From: Clostridium sp. C105KSO13
Lineage (GTDB): Bacteria; Bacillota; Clostridia; Lachnospirales; Lachnospiraceae
Length of the DNA: 40,520 bases
Assembly (NCBI RefSeq): GCF_001517425.1
Contig: NZ_FBWL01000149.1
Location: 1-40,520, forward strand
Direction of reading: 5' to 3'
Shown here: positions 25,198 to 33,322 of the stretch, in pieces
How the letters are laid out: each line of letters starts with the position of its first letter
Numbering within the stretch: the stretch's first letter is position 1
Notes under the pieces: generated by a model
What the model was told of the DNA's origin: nothing
Seen by the model: only the letters and a program-made list of their open reading frames with translations
Database searches by the model: none
Made by a program: the position numbers and the translations under genes

Positions 25198-27912
25198 TCA
25201 GACTCTTTTTGTATCCGCAGGTTTTTTATGAATTTTGAGAATATTCTGAAAACCGCCCGCAAAAGGGTCAGTCCCCAAAAGGACAAATATTTCATGGGCG
25301 ATAACCGGGAATATTGCAAGTATAATCAATCCCCCCCATTCTTCAAGTGAAAGTGCCGCTGTACCGAACATGTTGGTCAGAACCGGAATTTCTGTCACAG
25401 CTGCCTGCAGGAAAAGTCCCACGCCAAAAGCTGCAGCCATCACAGGATTAAACTCCCTCCTACGAGAAAATACGGATGTGTGTATATCCTGCATTCCCTG
25501 GGCGTGGAATAGCTGGGACATTCCCAGTACAGTAAAAGCATAGGTCTGCGAGCGTGTTAGCAGTTCTCCGGACTGAAATACCACAGAAATGTTTTCCAGT
25601 GTAAATGCCCTCTGCTGCTCTGCAAGTACCATCCATGGGATTTTTAAAAATGCGGTCAGGCTGATTGCCGCTATAAGACATCCGTAAAAAATGGTACAGG
25701 CAGTCCCTCCGTTTGAAAATAATCCTTCTTTTGCCTTTCTCGGCGGCCGTTTCATCAAGGCCTCTTTATCATTTTTGTCTACTCCCAGGGCCAGCGCCGG
25801 CAGAGAGTCCGTAATCAGATTAATCCATAAAATATGGCTTGCCTTCAGGGGCGAGGACATCCCCAAAATGACAGCAAAAAACATAGTAATTATTTCACCA
25901 AAATTTGAGGACAACAGAAATAAAACTGTTTTCCTGATATTTTCGTAGATACTGCGGCCTTCCTCTATAGCCTTTTCAATTGTGGCAAAATTATCATCTG
26001 TCAATATCATATCCGCCGCATTCTTTGCCACATCTGTGCCAGTGACTCCCATGGCAATCCCAATATCTGCCATACGCAGAGAAGGCGCATCATTCACGCC
26101 GTCCCCCGTCATGGCCGCAATGTTTCCGGTCTCTTTCAAGGCTCTTACAATGCGTACTTTATGTTCCGGTGACACTCTGGCAAAAACATTGATTTTCCTG
26201 AGTTTTTCTTTCAGCTTCACATCTGAAATTTTTTCCAGCTCTTCCCCTGTCATGCACTCATCTACTTTCTTTGCAATTCCCAGCTCCCTTGCAATTGCAA
26301 ACGCAGTATCTATATGATCTCCTGTTATCATAACTGTACGGACAGATGCGTGTTTAAATTGCTCAACTGCAGCCTTTGCCTCCGGTCTGACGGGATCAAT
26401 CATCCCTGCCAATCCAATAAAAGTCAAGCCCTCTTCACACACTTTCTTTTCCCCCTGCCTCATTGCGACGGCAAGGACTCTTAATGCCTGAGAGGAAAAC
26501 TCATCCACGGCCTGACATATTTGTCTGCGATGTGAATCTGTCATTGATTGCACTTTCCCGTTTATCATAATACTACTGCACTTTTCGAGAACTCTTTCGG
26601 GAGCGCCTTTTGTGTAAGCTATAAACCCCTGGGATCCGTGGTGTACCGTTGTCATCATCTTACGCTGGGATTCAAAAGCTTTTTCCTCAACCCTTGGAAG
26701 TCTCTCCTCCAACCGCTCTGTTCCCTTCCCCGGATACCCTCGGGAAAACCTGAGCAGTGCCAGTTCTGTAGGGTCACCCAGCTCCTGTTGTTTTGTAATC
26801 ACCGCATCATTACAGAGGGCCATGCCCTCCAGAAATTCTTCCGGCATATTGGAGGCTGTTTCACTAGCCTTGTAAATATGCTGATTTATATAATATCTGA
26901 TGACAGTCATTTTATTCTGGGTCAATGTGCCTGTCTTATCAGAGCAGACAACATTCACCGCTCCAAGTGTTTCCACAGACGGCAGTTTTCTAACAATCGT
27001 ATTGACCTTTACCATCCTGGATACACTCAAAGCCAGCACTATTGTAACAATTGCAGGCAGACCCTCCGGAACTGCTGCCACAGCCAGTGATATTGCAGTA
27101 ATAAGCATCTCCAGAATATTTCGTTTCTGGAACACAGCAATGCCAAAAAGGGCGGCACACAAAAGTATTGATACAATACTGAGTACCTTTCCCAAATCTG
27201 CCAGCTTTTTTTGGAGGGGTGTAAATTCTTTGGGGACATCTTCAATAATAGAGGCAATTTTTCCAATCTCTGTCTCCATACCGGTTGCTATTACCACACC
27301 CTCCCCTCTGCCGCTGGTCACAAGAGTAGACATAAATACCTCATTTCTTCTGTCCCCTACCGGCAGTGTCTTTGATGCCTGAAAAGCAGCGTCCTTATTA
27401 ACCGGAAGAGATTCCCCTGTCAGAGCAGACTCTTCTACCTTCAGATTCCAGGTCTTAATAAGCCGTAAATCTGCTGCAACTAAAGCCCCGGCTTCCAAAA
27501 CCACTATATCTCCCCTTACCAGCTGTGACGCATCAATCTCCCGGATAACACTATCCCTGCGTACAACAGCCTTGGGGCTTGTCAGCTTTTTAAGCGACTC
27601 CAGTGCTTTCTGTGCCTTTCCCTCCTGTATCACTCCAACAGTAGCATTCACAATTACAACAACTGCAATAATAATAGCGTCACTGATTTCTTTTAGTAGA
27701 AAAGAAACCAGAGCTGCCACAAGAAGCACACAAATAAGCGGGTCATTCAACTGTTCCAGAAATGATTCTGCCGCTGTCTTTTTCCTGCCTTCCTTCAGAA
27801 CATTTGGGCCATTTTCCTGCAATCTCTTTGCTGCCTCGTCCTCTCTGAGACCCCTTTCTTTATTTGTATGAAGCAAATCCACTATCTCCCGCATCGCCTT
27901 CTCTTCAAACAA
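25198..27912 (-). CDS. Cation-transporting P-type ATPase, Ca2+ (SERCA/PMCA-like) type
   Basis: A 904-residue P2-type ATPase. In order it shows the cation ATPase N domain, TGES in SALTGESLPVNK, TM4 with PEGLPAIV, the phosphorylated Asp325 in CSDKTGTLTQNKM, the hinge TGDGVNDAPSLRMADIG, and TM6 with NLITDSLPALALG. The PEGLP and N..D pairs fit bacterial Ca2+ pumps such as LMCA1; export of Ca2+ is inference. The start is probably TTG at 27912 with AAGGAGG 8 bp upstream, because the frame to 28014 runs into msrC. Residues ~878-892 (GTDPFAGGFQNIL) are encoded by dispersed repeat copy E, giving an unusual tail. Confidence 0.93.
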   Translation of the reverse strand: MFEEKAMREIVDLLHTNKERGLREDEAAKRLQENGPNVLKEGRKKTAAESFLEQLNDPLICVLLVAALVSFLLKEISDAIIIAVVVIVNATVGVIQEGKAQKALESLKKLTSPKAVVRRDSVIREIDASQLVRGDIVVLEAGALVAADLRLIKTWNLKVEESALTGESLPVNKDAAFQASKTLPVGDRRNEVFMSTLVTSGRGEGVVIATGMETEIGKIASIIEDVPKEFTPLQKKLADLGKVLSIVSILLCAALFGIAVFQKRNILEMLITAISLAVAAVPEGLPAIVTIVLALSVSRMVKVNTIVRKLPSVETLGAVNVVCSDKTGTLTQNKMTVIRYYINQHIYKASETASNMPEEFLEGMALCNDAVITKQQELGDPTELALLRFSRGYPGKGTERLEERLPRVEEKAFESQRKMMTTVHHGSQGFIAYTKGAPERVLEKCSSIMINGKVQSMTDSHRRQICQAVDEFSSQALRVLAVAMRQGEKKVCEEGLTFIGLAGMIDPVRPEAKAAVEQFKHASVRTVMITGDHIDTAFAIARELGIAKKVDECMTGEELEKISDVKLKEKLRKINVFARVSPEHKVRIVRALKETGNIAAMTGDGVNDAPSLRMADIGIAMGVTGTDVAKNAADMILTDDNFATIEKAIEEGRSIYENIRKTVLFLLSSNFGEIITMFFAVILGMSSPLKASHILWINLITDSLPALALGVDKNDKEALMKRPPRKAKEGLFSNGGTACTIFYGCLIAAISLTAFLKIPWMVLAEQQRAFTLENISVVFQSGELLTRSQTYAFTVLGMSQLFHAQGMQDIHTSVFSRRREFNPVMAAAFGVGLFLQAAVTEIPVLTNMFGTAALSLEEWGGLIILAIFPVIAHEIFVLLGTDPFAGGFQNILKIHKKPADTKRV
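25238..25280 (-). repeat. Dispersed hairpin/palindrome repeat, copy E (inside coding sequence)
   Basis: In gene direction: GGGGACTGACCCTTTTGCGG, then GCGGTTTTCAGAATATTCT. It lies entirely inside the 3' end of the P-type ATPase gene in the same direction and is translated in frame. About 40 bp further on, the gene stops at AGAGTCTGA, which recalls the AGGGTCTGA found in other copies. Confidence 0.85.
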
Positions 27913-27936
27913 AAAATATCCCTCCTTCTGCGCTTG

Positions 27937-27966
27937 TACAATATCCGTATAAATATCGGTATTGTA
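27937..27966. promoter_or_regulatory. Imperfect palindrome upstream of the P-type ATPase ribosome site
   Basis: TACAATA and TATTGTA form perfect outer arms over 30 bp, with inner CCG/CGG arms offset by one base. It lies ~10 bp upstream of the AAGGAGG of the ATPase gene and 31 bp after the msrC stop. It could be an operator or an mRNA hairpin; no binder is known. Confidence 0.4.
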
Positions 27967-27997
27967 TCTTATGCAGGAGAAGGGACAGTTAGTCCTA

Positions 27998-28468
27998 CTA
28001 ATTTGAAAACACATCTACAATCAATTCCAAATATTTCTCTAGATATTCCCGATCCACTGCATCATAATTCTCTGTCCTGTCACTATCAATGTCTAACACG
28101 CCAAGCAATTTTCCTTCTTTACACATTGGTACAACAATTTCTGACATAGCAGCTGAATCACAGGAAATGTAATTTTGGTGTTTCTTCACATTATTTACGA
28201 TTAAAGTTTTTCTCTTTTCGGCGGCCTCTCCACAGACCCCCTTCCCGATTTGAATTCGTGTGCAGGATACATGCCCCTGGAAAGGTCCCAAAATCAATTC
28301 GCCGCCTTCATAGAGATAATACCCTGCAAATACTGTATTGTGCAGTGTCTCATTTAACAGGGCAGAAGAATTAGCCAAAGTTGCAATTCCATGGTTCTCT
28401 GCTTCCAAAAGCCCTTTCTGCTGTAATAATAATAGTTCGTACATTTTCCTTTTCTCCGTGGTATTCAA
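27998..28468 (-). CDS. msrC: Free methionine-(R)-sulfoxide reductase, GAF type
   Basis: A 156-residue GAF-domain protein of the fRMsr family, which reduces free Met-R-sulfoxide. The three conserved Cys are present: Cys69 in GPFQGHVSCTRI, Cys79 in GKGVCGEA and Cys103 in ISCDSAAMSEIVVP, with the resolving and catalytic spacing of the family. The start is TTG at 28468 with AAGGAGG 8 bp upstream. This ribosome site lies in the last codons of spmA, so msrC is coupled to spmA translation. Confidence 0.92.
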   Translation of the reverse strand: MNTTEKRKMYELLLLQQKGLLEAENHGIATLANSSALLNETLHNTVFAGYYLYEGGELILGPFQGHVSCTRIQIGKGVCGEAAEKRKTLIVNNVKKHQNYISCDSAAMSEIVVPMCKEGKLLGVLDIDSDRTENYDAVDREYLEKYLELIVDVFSN

Positions 28469-28470
28469 AA

Positions 28471-29079
28471 TTATCTCCTCCTTTGATCCATTATCTTACA
28501 GTATACCACAGCCGCAACAGTACTCATAGCCGTAGCCACAATCCCCGCCCCTACAATTCCTGCCGGATTTACACTTCCATATTGGCTTCTGTAGGCAATT
28601 ACATTTACCGGAATCAATTGCAGGGAAGAAATATTCATAATCAAAAATGTACACATTTCATTGGACGCTGTTCCCTGTTTCACGGTGTGAATTCCTTGCC
28701 TTCTCCGCTCCTTTTCCAAATCAGCCAGTGCAGACATACCCTGCAGGCCTGCAGGGGTTGCCGCCCAGCCCAATCCCAGAAAATTAGCGATAAAGTTTGT
28801 AGTTATATATTCATTTGCTTTATGTCCTTCCGGAATCTCAGGAAACAAAAAACGGATAAGCGGTCTCAACTTTTTTGATGCCATCTGAATAATGCCGGCT
28901 CTGGTAGCTATCTCCATTATCCCAACCCAAAATGACATCACTCCCATCATTGTAATACAAAGGGAGACAGCCTCTTTGGACGAATCCAGAGCGGCATTTG
29001 TGACATCCGGCATCTTTCCATTGAAGGCACCGAAAATGACCCCTACAATAATCATCCCTGCCCATAGATAATTTAGCAT
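28471..29079 (-). CDS. spmA: Spore maturation protein A
   Basis: A 202-residue membrane protein of the nucleoside-recognition (Gate) domain group that matches SpmA in length and motifs: FNGKMPDVTNAALDSSKEAV, MSFWVGIMEIATRAGI, NFLGLGWAATPAGLQ and MNISSLQLIPVNVIAYR. SpmA acts with SpmB in spore core dehydration in Bacillus. The start has GGAG 8 bp upstream. The usual partner spmB is not adjacent but lies 2 kb away on the other strand. Its presence supports a spore-forming host. Confidence 0.93.
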   Translation of the reverse strand: MLNYLWAGMIIVGVIFGAFNGKMPDVTNAALDSSKEAVSLCITMMGVMSFWVGIMEIATRAGIIQMASKKLRPLIRFLFPEIPEGHKANEYITTNFIANFLGLGWAATPAGLQGMSALADLEKERRRQGIHTVKQGTASNEMCTFLIMNISSLQLIPVNVIAYRSQYGSVNPAGIVGAGIVATAMSTVAAVVYCKIMDQRRR

Positions 29080-29213
29080 TTACTTTCTCCAAAAGTCTTT
29101 ATATGATTTTATGAGCCCGATAAAATCAATATACCGATAAAATTTTGGCTTCACTTTTTGTAAGTGATGAGAATACGGATACCTTTTGCCTTAAATAAAA
29201 GGGAATTAAACTA

Positions 29214-30965
29214 TCATTTATCCATGTTCTTCCACATATATTCCTCTACTAGTGCAAAGGGCGCCGGTCCTACCGACAAAACTGCCTCATGAAATTCTTT
29301 TTGACTGTAATTTTCTCCCTTCTTCTTTATCCATTCTTTCTTTAATTCCAGAAACTCCACATAACCTATATAGTATTTTAAGTAATTTCCCGGGGAACCA
29401 ATAATCAGTTCATAAATTTTGTCGACTGTCTCTGCGTCTTTAATACCATAATTCTTAAAAAAAGCCATTGTATCTAGTCTATTCCAACCCTCATAGTGAA
29501 TCCCCATATCTGCCAGCGCATACAGACCTAATATAATAGAGCTGTTTTTCTGCAGCATAATGGCCTGTTCCTTACTCAGCGATGAAAGATAATAACTGCA
29601 CATTTCTGCATATGTAGCCCAGCCTTCCACATATCCTCCAAAGTTGAATATACTTCGCAGGGGATCCGGGTTTTTTCCTGCATAATATATTGTCTGGTAC
29701 AAATGCCCCGGGTATCCTTCATGTGCAAGCGTTGTATAAAGAACAAGATTATTATTCATTTGGGCCTGATTGACATAAATTACATTTTCATCTGTATTGT
29801 CAATCGCCGGTATCATGTAAAATGCTGGACTTAAGTGCTTCTCCATCGCCTGGGGAACATACTTAATCTGAGTGACTGTTTCCGGAGGAGCCGGAAATGC
29901 TTCTCCAGTCTTTTTTTCCAGTTCATTGAGTATTGTAATGGGATTTTCTTCCTTCATCGCTGCTGTTTCTTTCGCCTCACTTCCGGCTTTCTGGAGTACA
30001 GACTCCATAGCTTCAAGGTCAGAAACAATCTGTTTTCTGGTCAGTTCTTCCATATCCCGGACAGAGCGGTCTGATCCCGTGTCTTCAGCTACTATCTGTT
30101 CATAGTATGCTTTTCCGTCAGGCAGATGGCATAGTCCCTCTTCATTTTTTCCCATGCCTTTCAGTTTCTGAACAGCCAAAATCAGTTGATTATACGCCGG
30201 CAGCACATAACCCTGCAGCATCTGGGCATTACTTTTGATATACTGGGTCTGTTCCTTAGGAGAAAGATCCAGTTGACTGATACGGTCCACAAATGTTGAT
30301 ATCAAGTAATTATTTTCTCCCATTTCCATAAATGATGTGCACTGGGAAATAACTGTATCTGCTGCAAAGTCTGCCATAAATAGGCCTGCATCGGACTTCT
30401 TTTTTTCTAACTCAATTATTGAATCAAAATATTGAGGCGTTGACTTCATTAGTTTCAGGTATGTATCCACATCTTCTGTATTATAAAACTGATATTCTGA
30501 AAGAAGTACAGGAAGCTGCGTCTGAATCCCACTGACCAGAGCCAGGGGCTCCTGATATAATAAATATTCTGTATTTTTTTCGGCTGTCTGTAAATAATAA
30601 TCTAATACATCATAAGTCAGTTGATTTTCCACGGACAGCATATCATAAGAGAACTTTCCAAGAGCAGCCCGTAGGTTTTCCAGAGAGGCATACACAGTTT
30701 CGGAATCGGAAGAAATATCACCAAAGGATATAGGTGTTTCTTTTATTCCATAATTTTCAGGATTTTTTAATGAATAATGAAGGCTGATTGTATTTGAAGA
30801 TACCTCCCGACAGAATAATTCTTTTGTAAATGATTGAAACGCTTTATTTTGGCCGGAACTTGTAATGGAACCACATCCTGTTAAAATGATAGAGGCGGTT
30901 ATACAAATTGTAAGAAAGACGGACACAAGCCGTTTGGTTATATTTTTGGGAAATAGAAATGGCAT
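29214..30965 (-). CDS. DUF885 family lipoprotein, putative metallopeptidase
   Basis: A 583-residue protein with a lipoprotein signal: KR-containing N-terminus, hydrophobic core and lipobox LTGC at Cys31, so it is anchored outside the cell membrane. The body is a DUF885 domain with HEGYPGH at His415-421 and a later FGGYVEGWATYAEM segment, which together resemble a zinc peptidase site. Substrate unknown; relatives are proposed carboxypeptidases or dipeptidases. GGGGGAG lies 5 bp before the ATG. It sits between spmA and spmB and is transcribed away from spmB. Confidence 0.88.
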   Translation of the reverse strand: MPFLFPKNITKRLVSVFLTICITASIILTGCGSITSSGQNKAFQSFTKELFCREVSSNTISLHYSLKNPENYGIKETPISFGDISSDSETVYASLENLRAALGKFSYDMLSVENQLTYDVLDYYLQTAEKNTEYLLYQEPLALVSGIQTQLPVLLSEYQFYNTEDVDTYLKLMKSTPQYFDSIIELEKKKSDAGLFMADFAADTVISQCTSFMEMGENNYLISTFVDRISQLDLSPKEQTQYIKSNAQMLQGYVLPAYNQLILAVQKLKGMGKNEEGLCHLPDGKAYYEQIVAEDTGSDRSVRDMEELTRKQIVSDLEAMESVLQKAGSEAKETAAMKEENPITILNELEKKTGEAFPAPPETVTQIKYVPQAMEKHLSPAFYMIPAIDNTDENVIYVNQAQMNNNLVLYTTLAHEGYPGHLYQTIYYAGKNPDPLRSIFNFGGYVEGWATYAEMCSYYLSSLSKEQAIMLQKNSSIILGLYALADMGIHYEGWNRLDTMAFFKNYGIKDAETVDKIYELIIGSPGNYLKYYIGYVEFLELKKEWIKKKGENYSQKEFHEAVLSVGPAPFALVEEYMWKNMDK

Positions 30966-31127
30966 AAAAACTCCCCCGAAATCTTTAGTTTATTTTATGA
31001 AATAATAATGCCTTATATACCTGTGCCACCATTTACCTCGTTTCCATTCGTTGTTTTACGAGAACAAACATATAAATCAGACAATATTAATATAAATGAA
31101 ACAATACTATAAGCAGCTGAGGTGCTT

Positions 31128-31658
31128 ATGCAGTTTTTCTTATACATTACAGATTTTATTGTCCCGTTTATCATTCTGGCTATCGTCACATATGGTGTCC
31201 TTAAAGGGACAAATGTCTATGATAATTTTATTAAAGGGGCCAAAAGTGGGTTTTTTACTGTGATAAAAATCATGCCTACATTGATAGGACTGATGGTGGC
31301 TGTAGGAATTTTAAGAGCTTCCGGATTCCTTGATTTTCTATCATCTATCATCGGACATTTTACTGCCTATATTGGATTTCCTGGGGATCTTGTCCCTCTT
31401 ACCATCGTAAAAATGTTTTCTTCCTCGGCTGCCACAGGACTTCTTCTGGACATCTTTAAAGAGCATGGCACAGACTCCCGGCTTGGGTTGATTTCTTCTA
31501 TTTCTATGGCATGTACAGAAACAATTTTTTATACAATGAGTGTTTATTTTATGACAGCAAAAATTAAAAAATCAAGATATACCCTGCCAGGTGCTCTTCT
31601 GGCCACCTTTGCCGGGCTGACAGCAAGTGTTATCTTGGCAGATATGATGTTAAAATGA
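31128..31658 (+). CDS. spmB: Spore maturation protein B
   Basis: A 176-residue membrane protein matching SpmB: PFIILAIVTYGVLKGTNVYDNFIKGAKSG, RASGFLDFLSSIIG and SSAATGLLLDIFKEHGTDSR, ending in a membrane segment with SVILADMML. It has four to five hydrophobic segments. The ATG at 31128 follows GAGGTGCTT; a GTG two codons upstream is an alternative. Normally spmB directly follows spmA in one operon. Here it is alone on the + strand, 156 bp from the divergent DUF885 gene. Confidence 0.92.
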   Translation: MQFFLYITDFIVPFIILAIVTYGVLKGTNVYDNFIKGAKSGFFTVIKIMPTLIGLMVAVGILRASGFLDFLSSIIGHFTAYIGFPGDLVPLTIVKMFSSSAATGLLLDIFKEHGTDSRLGLISSISMACTETIFYTMSVYFMTAKIKKSRYTLPGALLATFAGLTASVILADMMLK

Positions 31659-31717
31659 TTGTTTTGCCATGGGAGATATGCTAAGATTACATTACATAAA
31701 TAGATGGAGGTGTTTCT

Positions 31718-32389
31718 ATGGCAAGTGTGACATTTAAAAATCTGAATAAAACTTATCCAAATGGATTTGTATCTGTAAAAAACGTTTCTCTTAGCATAGA
31801 AGATGGCGAATTTGTCACCTTTTACGGTCCCAGCGGCTGTGGAAAGTCCACAATTCTGCGCATGATCGGCGGACTTGAAGATATCACCTCCGGTGAAATA
31901 TATTTAGGAACCGAACTGCTCAATGATACCCTTCCCAAGGATCGAAGACTGGCAATGGCCTTTCAGAATTATATACTGTACAAGTATTTAAATGTATATG
32001 ATAATATGTCCCTGGGACTACGGCTGCGCAACCTTCCCCGGGGAGTTATTGACACTCGTGTAAAGATAGCGGCTGAATTTTTAGGAATAGCCAGTGTAAT
32101 TGACAAGAAGATAAAAGCTATCTCAGAAGCGGACAAGCAGAAAGTTGCACTTGGACGTGCAATTGTATGTGACCCAAAGGTACTTCTTGTAGATGAAGAA
32201 TTTGCAAGACAGAGTGAACAGAGAAGAAGTGAAATGATTGCTGATATAAACAAAATAAATAAAGACAGAGGGATCACTGTGTTATATGTAACAAACGACT
32301 ATGATGAAGCCATAACTCTGGGACACAAAGTCATCTTTATGAAAGACGGAGAGATAACGGAAGTCAGAAAGAACTGCAAAAGGGTCTGA
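31718..32389 (+). CDS. Degenerate ABC ATPase of the MsmK/UgpC type
   Basis: A 223-residue protein most like the ATPase domain of sugar importers (MsmK/UgpC). Walker A is intact (GPSGCGKST, 37-45), Gln83 of the Q-loop is present and Walker B LLVDE (156-160) is kept. The signature LSGGQ is ISEAD (135-139), the proline and D-loop after Walker B (usually PLSNLD) read EFARQSEQ, and the H-loop His is Asn193 (VTND). The C-terminal TOBE-type regulatory domain (~130 residues) is absent. The frame is open with a good ribosome site (GGAGG, 8 bp). The last six codons and stop lie in repeat copy F. No permease genes are adjacent. Either a decaying paralogue or a non-hydrolysing regulator. Confidence 0.85.
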   Translation: MASVTFKNLNKTYPNGFVSVKNVSLSIEDGEFVTFYGPSGCGKSTILRMIGGLEDITSGEIYLGTELLNDTLPKDRRLAMAFQNYILYKYLNVYDNMSLGLRLRNLPRGVIDTRVKIAAEFLGIASVIDKKIKAISEADKQKVALGRAIVCDPKVLLVDEEFARQSEQRRSEMIADINKINKDRGITVLYVTNDYDEAITLGHKVIFMKDGEITEVRKNCKRV

Positions 32390-32420
32390 CCCTTTTGCAG
32401 TTCTTTTTCAGAATATTCTG
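32372..32420 (+). repeat. Dispersed hairpin/palindrome repeat, copy F
   Basis: The arm AACTGCAAAAGGG pairs perfectly with CCCTTTTGCAGTT around TCTGA, then CTTTTTCAGAATATTCTG. It is the most symmetrical hairpin of the family (13 bp stem) and is followed by a T-run, so it can terminate transcription. The stop codon of the degenerate ABC gene (32387-32389) lies in its loop. Confidence 0.88.
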
Positions 32421-32467
32421 TATATATTTGCTGAAAAGGTAACCACCTCTTTTGCGATCGAATTACT

Positions 32468-33310
32468 TTACTTTCTCTCAAGATAATTATAAATCTCTCG
32501 TTTCTGGACTCCACGGTCTCTGGCTACCTTCCTCATTGCCTCTTTCTTATCCATCCCCTGTGAGACATAAAATTTCATATGCTCTTCAATACTTGTTTCT
32601 TCCCATTGCCTCTGTTCTTCCAACACAACCTCTGCACGATTCCGGCCTTCAATTACAAGAACACATTCCCCCTTTGGTTCATTATTCTCATAATAATCAA
32701 CAGCCGATTCAAGGGTTGTCGCAAATACAGTTTCATACCGCTTTGTCAATTCCCGACAAACCGTAACCTGTCTGTTCCCCAGATGTTCCAGAAGAAGCCT
32801 TAAAGTCTTCAAAAGCCGGTGAGGCGCTTCATACAAAACAATCGTCCGAAACTCTCTCTCCAACTCTTCCAAAACCCACCCCCGCTGTTTTTTATCTATC
32901 GGCAGGAATGCTTCAAAGGCGAATCGCCTGGTAGACAATCCAGACAACGTAAGAGCCGTAATACATGCCGCCGGGCCTGGTAAAGATGTTACCCGGATGC
33001 CGTTTTCATAGCATATTTTTACCAGTTCTTCTCCTGGATCTGATATTCCCGGAGTACCTGCGTCTGTAATCAGTGCTATATTCTGACCCTCCAAAAGCTT
33101 GTCTGCAAGTTTCCTGCCCTTCTCAAACTTATTATACTCGTGATAGCTGGTCATGGGTGTCCGTATATCAAAATGATTCAGAAGCTTTATACTGTTTCGT
33201 GTATCTTCCGCTGCAATTAAATTGACTTCTTTTAACGTTTTGATAGCACGAAACGTCATATCTTCCAGGTTTCCTATGGGAGTCGCACATAAAAATAATG
33301 TTCCCGGCAT
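32468..33310 (-). CDS. rsmI: 16S rRNA (cytidine-1402-2'-O)-methyltransferase
   Basis: A 280-residue SAM-dependent tetrapyrrole-methylase-fold enzyme that methylates C1402 in the ribosomal P site. Motifs include ATPIGNLEDMTFRA at the N-terminus, AEDTRNSIKLLNHF, TDAGTPGISDPGEELV and LPGPAACITAL. AAGGAGG lies 5 bp before the ATG. It is the last gene of the holB-ricT-trmN6-rsmI string, as in Bacillus (yabC). Confidence 0.95.
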   Translation of the reverse strand: MPGTLFLCATPIGNLEDMTFRAIKTLKEVNLIAAEDTRNSIKLLNHFDIRTPMTSYHEYNKFEKGRKLADKLLEGQNIALITDAGTPGISDPGEELVKICYENGIRVTSLPGPAACITALTLSGLSTRRFAFEAFLPIDKKQRGWVLEELEREFRTIVLYEAPHRLLKTLRLLLEHLGNRQVTVCRELTKRYETVFATTLESAVDYYENNEPKGECVLVIEGRNRAEVVLEEQRQWEETSIEEHMKFYVSQGMDKKEAMRKVARDRGVQKREIYNYLERK

Positions 33311-33322
33311 AAATCCTCCTTA

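Noticed and set aside
27913-28014. Longer N-terminus for the P-type ATPase from 28014
   Set aside because: The extra 34 residues are Cys-rich and unlike the family, overlap msrC, and contain the palindrome and ribosome site that fit the TTG at 27912.
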